Origin: Parapristionchus giblindavisi
Taxonomy: Eukaryota > Nematoda > Chromadorea > Rhabditida > Diplogasteridae
Length of the DNA stretch: 64,000 bases
Direction of reading: 5' to 3'
Assembly (NCBI GenBank): GCA_943737045.1
Contig: CALSFV010000245.1
Location: 62,001-126,000 of the forward strand
Under the pieces are notes generated by a model that saw only the letters and a program-made list of their open reading frames with translations, did no database searches and was not told the DNA's origin. A program made the translations under genes and the position numbers. Shown piece by piece: positions 46,401 through 58,300 of the stretch. Position 1 is the first letter of the stretch; each line of letters begins with the position of its first letter.

Positions 46401-49400
46401 CCGATGCCTCGTGGTGGATACCATGGTAGTGGAGGATACAGGGGAAGAGGACGACGAGAGGTGAACTATGAGAGGATGGAGAATGATAGACGGTATAGGG
46501 ATGAACAGGAGGTGAGTACGATAGGTGGAGGGGGTACGGTAGAGAACTGGAGTACGGAAATCTAGATAGGTTGTATGTTTTGAAGATTCAATAATCAACT
46601 TTTATAAGTAAGACCTGGGTATTATTATGCAGTGGTAGAACGCGAAATCGCCTGGTTTAGAGACGGGGAACGTTATCTATCAAATTTGATTTATCGATTA
46701 TCTATTTATCGATTGATTTTGCAGCGTCGACGACGTCCTCGTGATGATGATGATGAGAGGAGTGAACGACGAAGGGATGAGAGGGATGATAGAAGGTGAA
46801 TTATTGATTTATTGATTGATCTATTGATTGATCTATTGGATAATGAGAAACATATCTGACAATGCGCGCTCTTATAAGGGTGGGGGCACCCATAGGTCGA
46901 AAAGTATGTTACAAAGTACCAAGCCTGACCGGATTTTGAGCCAAAATTTCACAAAAATCGAAAACCTGACTGTATTTTGAAAACCGATAACCTAGCTATT
47001 CGACCTATGTGGACCACCCGTGATCCTGGAGGAGGATCAGGAACACCATTTTTTTGTCATTTTGTGTGTAAAACACTGATCTGTGAAATTAATCAATATC
47101 TTTATAAATCAATCAATAATGTGTGAAATATGCAGGCACAATGGATCTGATCGTCATGGCTCGTCTCGCGGACGTCGTGTCGAGAGTAGTAAGAAGGTGA
47201 GGACTGGAACGATAAATTAATTATTTAAAAATAATTCAATATTAGGCATGAAAGAAACTGCCGACAGTATGTTATAGCTCTTTAAAAACATATCGGAAAC
47301 TGGAAATCGGCGATTTTAAGATAGAAAAAAACAAGCTTAAAAAGCACTCAACAGAAACTCCAGGGCGCGAATAAGGTGCGGGAATTCAAATTCCGACTTT
47401 CCCACTGCCGAAATGAAGTAAATCGGGAATCTCTTTTTTTCGCAAATTTGAATTCCTGCACCTTATTCTCTCCCGCGAATTAAATTTCGAGTTGCCGGTG
47501 TTTAAAGCTTGGAAACTCGTTGATTTCCAGTTTCCAATCCTTTTTTACAAAGAGATGACTGTTATGATGATATGAATAAGTCAATTAATAATAATTAAAT
47601 ATGAAATTAAGAAGGATCGTGGAGGGGCGGAGTCGAAGAGTGATCGGAGTGAGGATGATGACGATAGGAAGATGAGAGAGGAGGAGGAGAGGGAGATAGA
47701 GGCGACGATAAAGGATCTTGAATCGGTTTGTATTCATTTATTCATTGATTTATTGATCGATTTTCACTTATTGATCGCATGAATTATTCAATTAATGGCT
47801 TCTTTTTTCGTGTTATATCCGACGTGTGGTGTAGTGTAGAGGCAGAAAACGTTGTAAGCTATACAGCAGACAGACAAAGAGGGAGAGTGGCCACTAGTCG
47901 CTGACAAGCATTGTCGTAGACAAAGAGTAGATGCATTATATGCAGATCTAATTACATATGAAAATATGAAGACAGGATCGTTTTAATTAGCGCATAATGC
48001 TTTTTAGTATATTTGAGAAACGCGAAAACACCCGGTTGAACTGGTGCCTGATTTTGTTGAGTTTTCCAGTACATTTTTTTGTTTTAAAATGACTGATTTA
48101 ATTATTTCATCGTTGATTTTCAGCAAATGTGCGAGGGGCCGGAGAAGAGGGAACGACGGGAGCGAAGGAAGGAAGGCGATCGAGAGAGGGGAAAGGATAG
48201 AGGAGATAGGGACAGAGATAGACATAGAGAACGAGGAGAACGAGGAGGAAGCAGAGAGGGTAGGGAGGATCGGAGAAGAAGAAGGAAGGATGAGAGGAGT
48301 GGTAGGAGGACGAAGGAGGAGGAGGAGGGTGGAGAGAAGGAGAATGACAAGGTATGCTGTTAATTGATTAATTGTTTAATTAATTGTCTAATTTTTCGGT
48401 CCGTTAGTGCAGTCATTACGACAGGTGTTTGATTTGGTTGTTAGGAAATTAAGAAATGAGGAATTGATTTGTAGGAGTTAGTTGCATGTGCTCAAAGTTT
48501 AAAATACATGTGATGTTAGATAATTTGTTGTACGAGTCTCGCTGTTTTGGCCATTGCGATCTAAAAAGGTTCTAAACAGTGAGCAGCTAAAGTATGCTGT
48601 GCGCACTGATTATGATCAAAATTATGTCTTTTTCCAATAAATCTTTTGGATTCGAAGAGACCGTAGTGAAATAACGGTTTGGTGAAGGGCCCGTTGATTG
48701 CGTGTTTCGGTGTGGGTAGTAGTATCTATCGAGATCTTGCCATCTCTGATATTTTGACGACTGAAGTTGGTATCCCTAATAATATCTATAATGCTATGAT
48801 AGCATTGCTATCCCTCTAGAATGTTTTGGAGGCAATGGTTATGATCAAAATTATGTTTTTTTTAAATGTTTTTAATACAAAAATCATTTGCGTTTATAGT
48901 GATCGGAGCGAAATAGAGGAGTGGTGCCTGTCGATTGCGTGTTTCGGCGTGGCCACTTGTACCTATCAGAGATCTTATCTCTGATACGCTGCCCTCCCCT
49001 TAACTGTATCCCTTATTACCCCCAATATTTGCCTTGTTCAGGATGCTTCTGGTTTAAAGCGTGGTCGCCGTCGTAGTGGTGAAGAGGCCGAAGAGGGAGC
49101 AAAGGGACAGGAGATGGAAGAGAAGGATGGAGATGATGTGAGGATGAAGGATACGGTAGTGGCAGAGGGTCAGGGTGATGCCGTGCCCAAGGAGAAGCTG
49201 GATGAGGCCAGTCAAGGTACGGTAGATAGAGATTGATTTATTGATTTTTTACCGCTATTTATTGGTGCTTCGTTGATCTTGACGAGCTTGGTCTAATCGC
49301 GAGCTCTATAATATCTTATATGCTAATCAAATAATGTATTCCTGTGAACAATAGTCCTGGTGATTTTGTGTTTCATCTTGAGCTTACATAAGTGGAGTGT

Positions 49401-51100
49401 AAATGGAGTCCTCTGCAGGTTCTGACGATGCGCATCGCGAGAAGAAGCACAAGAAACACAAGAAGCATAAGAAGGAGAAGAAGGCGAAGAAGGACAAGAA
49501 GAAGAGGTACGGTTGATGATTGGGTGGTGGAGATACTGTAGGCGATCTTTATTGATTATGAGTTGGATAATGTAGTCATCGATTACTGTTAGATAATGTT
49601 TCTTGATGATTACGGTCAACAATGTAAAATATTGATTGCTTTTTGAATAATATGGCCGTTGATGTTTGTAATTTTTTAATGATTATACAACTGCCCTTTC
49701 TTGACTAATTAGCAGACCCAGACTAATTAGCCGCTTAGTGGCAACTATTCCCTCCCAATGGTTATGTGCTCAATAAAGGCCAATGATTATTGATTGATTT
49801 CAGCGACGATGAGGATGATTTGGTGCGGGAAAAGAAGGACGCCGGGGATACGGTAGATGGGGATAAGAAGGAGGGAGAGGCTAACGGAGACGGAGGGGAA
49901 GGAGAGGATAAGGAGAGGGAGAGGAAGCGAAAGCATAAGAAGAGCAAGAAGGTTTGGATTTTATATATTTTATTTATTTATTAAAGAGTAATCTTATTGT
50001 TTTTTTTGTGAGGATTATGGGAAAATAATAATTTAAAAATTATGATTTACTAGAATAAATCAATAATTTCATGATGATTGTTTTTATGATATGTGTGTTG
50101 CTGAATAATTGTTAGTGAACTTTGTATTAGAATAGAAACGTACTTTGGAGAGGTGGGGCTACAGTAACCCTTTTGTATTGACTGATGCATCAGTGCTGTG
50201 GACATTTTCTCACTGGTGTAACGGTGGGGATATGGATTGATTGGAGAGAGTTGGCACCTGGTGATTGCTTGTTTCATAGTCGGCATGAGAGATGCAAATT
50301 GCAATACTGCCTTGCTAACTTCCTCTCTTCTATGCTGTGACGGTATATCCGATTGATTGCAGGAAAAGAAGGAGAAGAAGGCGAAGCGTGAGCGCGCCGA
50401 TTCGGTCAGCGATGAGGAGGAACGGGAGAGGAGGAGGAAAAGGAAGGTGAGTGAGTGGCTGCGGCGGACTCCAGACGGGTTTGGTGAAGGTAACCGTGGC
50501 TTAGCAGTCACATCAGGTTAATTGTAACTGAGCCAGTAGCTGTGTGGGTTAGCAATTTTTATCTATTATTATTATTAACATTTCCAGGAGGAAAAGGCCG
50601 CAGCCAAGGCTTCCGGTACTCTTCACGTCGAGCCGGAAGCGGTGCCTGATCGGTGAGTTATCATTGATCTTTGATCTTTGTAGTTTGATGGTTGATCTGT
50701 AGTTTGATGGTTGATCTTTGTAGTTTGATGGTTGATCTGTAGTTTGATGGTTGATCTTGCATCTTTGTAGTTTGATGTTTGATGTTTGATCTTTAAGAAT
50801 CGTCGAGATGGTGAACCTTGACAGTGCGGACGAGAAGACGAAGCACGACAAGAGTAAGGTTGGTGGAATTTTGCCCTTATTTTTGTATGAATGAAGGTTG
50901 ACATTGATGCAACCCCTTGATTTCGCGCTTCAAACTAATGTTGAATCGCACCTTTTTATTTCGTTCTTAATTTTCATGGCACGTTCTCATCTTTTGTATA
51001 CTTTAAAAAATTGTATTTTTAGGCTGCCGTCGACATTAAGCAAGTCTTCCAGCAGGCGCCCATCGTGCAGAAGAAGATCACGCTGCACTTGTCCAAATAA
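37455..51100 (+). CDS. RBBP6: RBBP6-type DWNN / zinc-knuckle / RING ubiquitin ligase and 3'-end processing factor
   Basis: 28 exons with consistent phases give 1103 aa. Exon ends: 37455-37514, 37563-37649, 37769-37878, 38024-38102, 38674-38753, 39102-39204, 39954-40091, 40278-40358, 40454-40555, 40637-40724, 40932-41409, 41551-41685, 41954-42070, 42261-42323, 42563-42743, 46081-46172, 46367-46511, 46725-46795, 47136-47196, 47612-47725, 48124-48351, 49042-49216, 49419-49506, 49804-49951, 50363-50446, 50588-50652, 50798-50858, 51023-51100. The ubiquitin-like DWNN domain starts MSSIHYKF (residues 1 to about 85). A CCHC knuckle is at 158-171 (CNRCYQPGHWYKNC). A RING/U-box lies at 238-276 with its cysteines present. 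A Pro/Thr-rich stretch and long Arg/Ser, Arg/Asp and Lys/Glu-rich tails follow. The family is an E3 ligase and part of the mRNA cleavage-polyadenylation machinery. Exon 20 may start at 47612 or three bases later. Confidence 0.95.
39211..39696 (-). other. Antisense open frame in RBBP6 intron 6, possible nested exon
   Basis: 161 codons are open on the minus strand. The best-looking part (about 39655-39430) reads RWVSIGYSTPPAHTT, then LVRILCKHLYQYECTKRD and EDWVDAQ. It is followed by a donor-like GTACTGTAG, the form used by many introns here. The frame after that runs through a TACTGTAG and a GATCAAAG motif, which are intron-type repeats, so only the first part could be an exon. No start, partner exon or family was found. 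Confidence 0.22.
40752..40772 (+). repeat. GATCTTT array in RBBP6 intron 10
   Basis: Three tandem GATCTTT units; a single unit with the same flank (TTTGGTCTCCACAT) recurs at 40863, so a short stretch of intron was duplicated with it. Confidence 0.7.
43258..43360. repeat. Palindrome with 45-bp arms
   Basis: GTTTTCCAGGAAAATGTGAC...TAGCGTAGGAGGAGG pairs with CCTCCGCCTACGCTAATGAC...TTCCTGGAAAAC with few mismatches. The centre is GCGTTTTCCAAAATT. Likely a small hairpin element. Confidence 0.65.
44768..44959. mobile_element. Short TIR element with ACAGGGGG motif, copy 1
   Basis: Ends CATACATGGGCG and complement-like CGGTGCCCATATATG. Flanking 8-mers TATCGGAC and TATTGGAC fit an 8-bp target duplication with one change. 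The interior iterates TACAGGGGG at spaced intervals. A sister copy is at 56088. Confidence 0.75.
45330..46052. repeat. Dispersed CCTCGC...GCGAGG repeat, copy 3, split by a hAT-like MITE
   Basis: It starts ATTTTCGGTACCCTCGCCGT and runs to CGCACTGCGAGGGTATGGCAAT, then the MITE at 45507-46040, then ATGGCAATGTATGAC. Undisrupted sisters (59520) read GAGGGTATGAAAATGTATGAC, confirming the insertion point. Confidence 0.65.
45507..46040. mobile_element. hAT-like MITE with TTTTGTG-iterated interior
   Basis: Ends CAGGGCTGGGA and TCCCAGCCCTG, with a perfect 8-bp target duplication ATGGCAAT (45499-45506, 46041-46048). The interior flanks are arrays of TTTTGTGTT and ACACAAAA. No transposase. The middle 250 bp is unique sequence. 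Confidence 0.85.
46891..47008. mobile_element. Short TIR element (CATAGGTCGA ends), copy 1
   Basis: CATAGGTCGAAAAGTATGTT at the left, and CCTAGCTATTCGACCTATG at the right. A longer copy in the opposite orientation lies at 60146-60348. In RBBP6 intron 18. Confidence 0.65.
47276..47551. mobile_element. Palindromic MITE in RBBP6 intron 19
   Basis: Ends CTCTTTAAAAA and TTTTTACAAAGAG-like, then GGAAACTGGAAATC pairing with GATTTCCAGTTTCC. Internal second-level pairing is GGAATTCAAATTCC with CAAATTTGAATTCC. A relative is near 33000-33260. Confidence 0.6.
48640..49010 (+). repeat. Intronic repeat, two tandem-like copies (third copy at 61160-61290)
   Basis: Shared words in order: AATAAATCTTTTGGATT, GAAGAGAYCG, GTTGATTGCGTGTTTCGG, GTGGCCACTTGTACCTATCA and GAGATC. 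Copies are at 48640-48780 and 48890-49010 in RBBP6 intron 21 and at 61160-61290 in FCP1 intron 19, all on the sense strand. Confidence 0.6.
50660..50797 (+). repeat. GATCTTT / GTAGTTTGATGGTT array in RBBP6 intron 26
   Basis: Nearly the whole 145-bp intron is built from GATCTTTG heptamers and GTAGTTTGATGGTTGATCT units. The acceptor GATCTTTAAG is itself a modified heptamer. Confidence 0.75.
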
Positions 51101-52321
51101 TGATCTTTGATCCTTGATCTTTGATCCTTGATCTTTGATCTTTGATCTTTCCCTATTGCAATCGTATTATCTGTTCAATTGTTTTGCCTGTTATAGTCCG
51201 TTTACATGTTTAATTTTTGTTCATTCCACATTTTATTCTTACAATTTTACAAAAAAACCCATTGAAAAATGATCGGTAGATCGGCCCAAAAACACGAGTT
51301 TTGTTTTTTTTTCTTTTTGTCTTTAATCTCATTTATTATTTATCCCCCACCTAGCTAAACAACCCGGTTGGCATCTGAATTAGGTAAATTATTACTATTA
51401 ATATCATACTGATCCAATTCCCCGGCTCCGGCTCCGCCCACTTTCTACAGTATCCCTCACCCGTTCCTACAGTATCCCTCTCAATCTATCTTAACTACAG
51501 TAATCCTATAGGACCCTATGATACGATCTATGATCTTTGATCATCCCGTATATATCTCATATCGAACAGCGTTGTTGAATGTAGCATATTTTCTCATATT
51601 TTCCTGTTTTAATGTCCTTGTTGTTCGAAAAGTAGAAGAAGATGGAACTTTTACATAGTATGTGCTCTTCTTTTCGTTTCGTGACCCAATTGACCACATG
51701 TTTGACTACCGTAATATCTTCGATTACTGTATCCGTGCACCTGTTATTGATTGTGTTCGTGATAAAAATGTTTCAAAGTAAATTGTGTCTTGTTGGAGAT
51801 TGATTCCAATTGGAAAGATCCGTTGGCTGTCGCGCTTATTCGCTATCTACAAAATAAAAATAAAAATAATGATTGTATCTATTCTGCTCACCCTCTTCCT
51901 CTACTTGCCCCGAAAATTCGGCGCTCTTTTTCCTGCCATGCTCTCTCAAAACCCAATGATCTCTCGTAAACGTCTATCTCTTGCCGCTGCCCTCAATATG
52001 CAATGATCTCTAAGCTATCTCTGATTGTTGGGCGCTCTCTTTACTCTCATGTTCCCTCTCACACGTTTTGACGAGTTGCGCGCGAAACATTATTGTGTGC
52101 TTTTCAAGTTGAGCATTATCAATGCAAAGGTTGAGGTTCATCGACAATAGTATTCTGTCTTTTCGAAACGTGGCCACTTATCGCTGAACTTTATCTGTTA
52201 TACGTCTCATATTTGCATGTTCCAAATCGCTGTCCACCTTAAAGAGAGTTGTTTGGCTTTGCAGATAATCGATATCTTGCACTTACTATCTACCGTACCC
52301 ATCTGCTTATCGATTGGTTAA
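51101..52321. other. Intergenic RBBP6-FCP1, with a heptamer array at the RBBP6 3' end
   Basis: 51103-51148 is an array of GATCTTT/GATCCTT beginning two bases after the RBBP6 stop codon, so it is in the 3' UTR. TACAGTA words recur at 51440-51500. A-rich AATAAAAATAAAAAT is at 51845. No operon-like short gap and no other gene. Confidence 0.6.
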
Positions 52322-55300
52322 ATGGACGTGGACTTTCCATCAGACGAACCGGGTCCCTGCACCATCACGGCGAGAAAGTGCGCCGAGGGCAGCTATGTCC
52401 AGAAGGACGGGGTACGGTAATTAACTTTTATTTCCATGGTTATGATAGGTATGATCGACGATTACGGTCTTAATCTCCTAGAACGGTGTCATTTGATTGA
52501 ATTTGAAGATTAGATTCACGTCATTTATTGTGTACACTTGCGATTGGAGATCAGTCACGGAGATGAAAATCGTTATTAAAGACTATTGAACGATTGTACT
52601 ATGGAAGGCTGTACTCTGGAAGTTGCTATGAGAGTACAATATACCGTATCCTTCCTCATCTTCAGGTTATCCTCGAATATCGACCGGATTCGGCCGAACC
52701 CAAGTCCGCTCCGAAGAAGCTGAAAGCGCCCTGCGATGGCGTGGCACGATTCAAGAATGGGGTGAGGTTTGGGGGATCTTATACCGTATTCTTATATCAT
52801 TGGTGGGTTACGGTATCTTAAATTACTGTACAATTTGCCTCGAGATGAGTTATTGTTGTCACTAGTATTGTCTCAAGATCGATAGAATCGATAGTGTCCG
52901 TCCCTGATCGTATGATTGCAGACCAAGCGTGGCGAGAAGATCACCGCAGGCGCGCCAGTGTGCGCGCTCACCGAGTGCGTCCACGCGATCGTGATGAAGG
53001 ACATGTGTGCCACGTGTGGAATGAACCTGAGAGAGTACGGTAGATGATTGTTTTTGGCGCGGTTACGGTGAATAATGTAGTGTAATAGGAGTACGGTAGA
53101 TGATTGTTGTAGGGGGTACGGTGTAAGGTGATTACTATAATGTAATACGAGTACGGTAGATGATTGTTGTGGGCGGGGTACGGTGGGTTAAGTGATTACT
53201 GTAGAGGAACAAAACTACTGTAATAGGAGTTCGGTAGATGTCCAATGTGTAATATTGATTGCTTTGACACTAATCAGTCAATAATCAATCAATAATCGAC
53301 TCTTCTGATCTTCAGAAAGGACGGTCGGGCTGGTCAGCGGACGGTGAGCACGGCTGCGAGCGTGCCCATGATACACAATGTGCCCGAGCTCGTCGTCTCC
53401 AATGAGGTACGGTATACGGTATGATTTCCACTTGGGGCCCGGTTAATTTTGAATTTCTTGGCAGCTTGCCAAGGATTACGGTGACGCGGATCGGGCGCAT
53501 TGTCTGGCGGCCAGGAAGCTCGTGCTACTCGTTGATCTCGACCAGACTGTCATACACACCACCAATCGACCGCCCAAATTTGACCCGAAGAAGGTACGGT
53601 AGGGTTACGGTAGATGTATTTCTGAGGGCGATGGTACGCTCCGTATTACGGTAGGTATTATACATTGGGGTTTTTAGGGTTGGTTGATGGGAGGAGGATT
53701 GTTGAGTTGGGTCGAGTTCGCACTGCGTGTTTCTGTGTTTCATCCTATCTGTACAATCTCGAGTTTTTTCTCCCATTTGTTGATGCTCTGGTGGGGTTCA
53801 GGTCATGTGCAATATAATAATATAATATAATAATTTATCACATTCGCACATTGGTGCGGTGGGTCATGCAGGGGATCCTTCATAGAAAAAAAATGAAAAG
53901 GTATACGGTAGGGTTACGGTAGATGTGTTTCCGGGGACGATCGATGGTACGCTACGGATTACGGTAGATATATTGGATGTGGTTCGTTGTCCGGGAGGGA
54001 TGGTTTAGATGGGCCGAGATCGATTTGTGTTTCATCCTATCTATACAGTCTTGAGTCTTTCTCCTACTTTTGATGTTCTTGTGATACTTTCGTATATATC
54101 GTATATGTAAAAAAAACATTGTATCATTAACGGCGTGAATGGATCTGAACGGATCAGGCCGATCAAGCGAATTGTGAGTGATTTTCGTTATTTTGCATTC
54201 ATTTTCGTTATTTTTCTTTCTTTTCATTGTTTTTCTCTCGTTCGAATTTACTATATTAAAAGAAATCAGGCCAAAATATTGCTATTTAACAAAAAGCACG
54301 GTTTTCACGACGAGTAAACTGCTCCAATGAACCAAAATTGACCTACTTATTCAGCGTATAATCGGAACAATTTATTCATCGCGAATATGATGATTAGTGT
54401 TAAATGGCAATATTTTGGTCTGATTTCTTTAAATATAGTAAATTCGAACGAGAGAAAAACAATGAAAAGAAAGAGAAATAAAGAAAATGAAAGCAAAGTA
54501 ACGAAAATCACTCATAATTTGCTTGATCGGCCTGATCCGTTGAGATCCACGGACGGGACACACAAGCCAAAAGGACGTACGCCCCTTTTGCCACATGCAC
54601 ATCAAAGTTAAAAAAAAACTACGGTATTAGGCGGCATTGCTAAATGCAGAAACGCAACTCTAGAGGCGGAATTTTCAAAAATGTTCGTAAATTAGCAAAC
54701 AAATCGTACTGAATAAATTCAAAAATAATTAATTTCGTAGTCGTGAGAGCTAGCTGATAGCTTTTGTCAACGCGACAGACGGAACCATAGGTCTGTAAGA
54801 TATTTGAATATGCAAAATGTTAATAAAAGTCGTGTTCACAGAGATTCCGCGACATAACGAAATATAGGACTTTTCACTGCATTTAGCAAACTTCGTATTG
54901 CCAATACTCTTATTTCTTCTCTATTTTTTTCCAATACAATTTAGATTGTTTCAGTGTTCACCCTCATCAAAGATTTAAGCGAAATAAATTCATGTAACTA
55001 CAAAATTTTGAAGAAACAAAAATAATTCCGGATCTGCGAATTAGGGGTTCCTAAAACGCGCGGTGGCGTGCATATAGTGTGCGGCAATTTGCTGACCCGC
55101 CTTTGTCCCGTCCGTGGATCCATGCACACCGTTCATGATACAATGATTTTTACATGTACGATATGCGAGCCTGTCTGACATGAGGGAATTGACATGAGCG
55201 ACCAGGGAGATGACATAGCAAAAAATATTTTTTCTGTTTGATGTGGAATGTAATAGTGGCACTGCGAGGCGTGTATAAAACAAGAAAAGAATATACTCTC

Positions 55301-58300
55301 ATCATGGATTGATATTGAAAGAATATCAGATTGGGCAGGATAAGTTATTGATTACTCTTTGAAATAATCGTACAAATATTCAATATTTACAGCATCCCGA
55401 CATCTGTTCCTTCCATCTGTACCGAGACACGCACTGGACCAAGTTGCGGCCGTACACCCGATCGTTCTTCGCGGTTCGCGCCATTTTGTTTTTCAAATTT
55501 GAATTTGAAAATTTAAATTCCCACCTCTTTCCAGAATCTGTCGCCGCTCTACGAGATGCACATAGTGACGTTCGGCCAACGACAGTACGCCCATAAGATA
55601 GCGGAGGTTATTGATTGATTCATTCATTGATGATAGGATTACGGTATTGATGTATTGATGTGGTTATCGATTGATAACCACATCAATACATCAATACCGC
55701 ATGTGCTTCTAGATGTATTGACACTTGGAATAAACTTTCCCCTGAATTAGTTCTCTCCCCACAAATAACCTTCCGTGCAGGGTTATCAAATCTCCCTCCC
55801 AATCTCATCATTAAAGTTTCTCTAATTCGTCCCTGAACCCCTTCCTTTGAAAACTGCCACCGAGCCCAATCCGAAATCGCGTATAAGCGACGGAAATCCA
55901 TCTCCCCTCTTCCCTGTGTTATTAATGTGATTATGAACATTTATATTTGATGGAATAAATAAATAAAATAAAAATAAAATTCATTGATGGGGTTACTGTA
56001 TTGATGTAAAGAGTACTGTAGATATGGTTTAAATAAATATTTTCTTAAATCATAAAGATGCTTCAATAAGTAAAATACGAGTAATATCATACATGGGCGG
56101 GATACCTGGAGCTCGATTCTACAGGGGGCATCCGAACGAAAAATGGTTAATTTTACAGTGAGCCTTCACTTTTTTTCCAAAAAATTTACCTAAACATCAT
56201 GTTTTACAGGGGGTATTCAACAAATTTTGGAAAAGTCCTAATTCTACAGGGGGGCACCCCCATGTCGGCGCCCATGTATGAGTAATATATTTCATTTATC
56301 AGATTATCGATCCGGAGAAGAAGATCTTCGAGCATCGAATTCTCTCGCGTGACGAGGCATTCAGTCAACAGCATAAGACTCGAAATCTCGCGGTATGCAT
56401 TATTGATTTTTTTAGGATTTCGTTCGATAGTTATCTCGTTTATCTTGTTGATCGAAGTTTTTTTAAAAATAAATCTTTTTCTATCACTATTACGTTATAA
56501 AAATCAATGAATTAGAATATTAATTCCTATTTTCGTTCATCTTCAGGCACTGTTCCCCTCGGGCGAAGAGATGGTGGCCATCATCGACGATCGACCCGAC
56601 GTCTGGGAGTTTAGCGAAGCCCTCATTCAGGTGTGTACGGTAGATCATGGTGATATCGATTGATATGGGGGAGAATACGGTAGGTTTTATAATATTGTGC
56701 TGTTTGGATCATGAAATGGTACTTGAAAGATAGTTTATGAGCATGAATATGATTATTACCTTTTCCCTCGTTCGAATATAATCCGTAGAATCAAGAGCTG
56801 TGTACCCTGCCTATGTATGATTGCAAGAAATGTAATGGCTGGCCCACTCCAAAAATAAACTATATATTTCCTCTGTGCCTCGCCTTGTCAGTAATCATTT
56901 TATTCTGCCCAAGAAATTATAGATGTTTAAAAGATATTTAAAAAATTATTTTTTAAAAAAACAATGCTTTTTCAGCTTCGTCCGTACAAGTACTTCCCCG
57001 ACGTGGACGATATCAATGCGCCGCCCGGAGCTGCTCGAGAGAAGCAGAAGTACGTTATATTACGGTAGTGCGGTTGGTAGGTTACTAGGGCACATTTTTG
57101 ATTGTATGCAAATGAGGTACGGTAGTTACGGTTGAGTACGGTAGATGAACAACTCGAGCAGTTTCACGATTCGATGTGATTATCCTAAATGTCATGATTG
57201 CTTCTTGGCAGATCGCCTGCGATAGGAGGGAAGGATTCGAAGGCGGAGGTTGGATATTTATATTTTGTTCATACATTCAGCAATAATATTATCAAATTTA
57301 TCTGTTGTTGATTTTTCAGCAAGTTCCGATAATGTAAGAATGAAATTTTACCTCTAGCGTATCCTAAAATTATGTTATTAAAACAATTACTAATTTATTA
57401 TTTGACATTATTTAGTTTTATCTGTAATATGCTGCATCTCTATATTTGTATCTAATAATAAATTTGTTTGAAGGAGTCCGAAGAGACGAGCTCTGGCGAT
57501 AGTAAGACCGAAGGAGATGATAAGAAGAGTGAGGAAGGTGATGATAAGAAGAATGAGGAGGGTGATGATAAGAAGAAGGAAAAGGAGAAGAAGAACGGAG
57601 ATGAGACCAAACTGCCCAAGGACACCGACACTGCACTCATTCATGTCGAGAAGGTTGGTTTATAAATGTGGTGTTAAAATCTTGGAAAAGTAGATGAAAA
57701 AGTGAAAAGTAGTGTTAATTTTGTGGTTGTAAAATTCAGAAAAGTAGCATATTCCAAGAAAACAAGTTGTAAAAGTTTGTCAATTACGAAGCTGTGCTAC
57801 TTTTCCGACTAATTTTACAAGCACAAAATCAACACCATTTTTCACTTTTCCATCTGATTTTCCAAGATTTTAACACTACATTAAAGATCAAAGATCAGAT
57901 GGGACATCCGGGCTATGGCTTGTAAGAATGAAGTAATATATGTGCGGTTTGTATGATTCAACTCTGACTGTAGATTATTGATTGATTTCTGTAAAAATCG
58001 ATAATTCCAGGTGCTCCGACGTGTTCACGCGCATTTCTACAAGCACTACGACGAGACGGGCAACATTCGTGACCTCAAGGTGATTACGGTAGCTGTTGGG
58101 TACGGTAGTCGTCGATTCGGGTGTACTGTAGACTTGTGTGGTCATGTTTTTAGGGCTACCGTAATCTTGCCGTTCTTTTACTGTATTGAGGTGAAACTAA
58201 TCGATAAATTAGTATTGATTGATTAGCGTTTATTTCCAGATCGGCATCAGCTCCCTCCGTACGCAGGTGCTTAAAGGCTGTGTCATAGTCCTATCAGGTA

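Noticed and set aside
57318..57333. Possible microexon CAAGTTCCGATAAT in FCP1 between exons 11 and 12
   Set aside because: It is flanked by AG and GT, but its 14 bases would break the frame; direct splicing of exon 11 to 12 keeps it.
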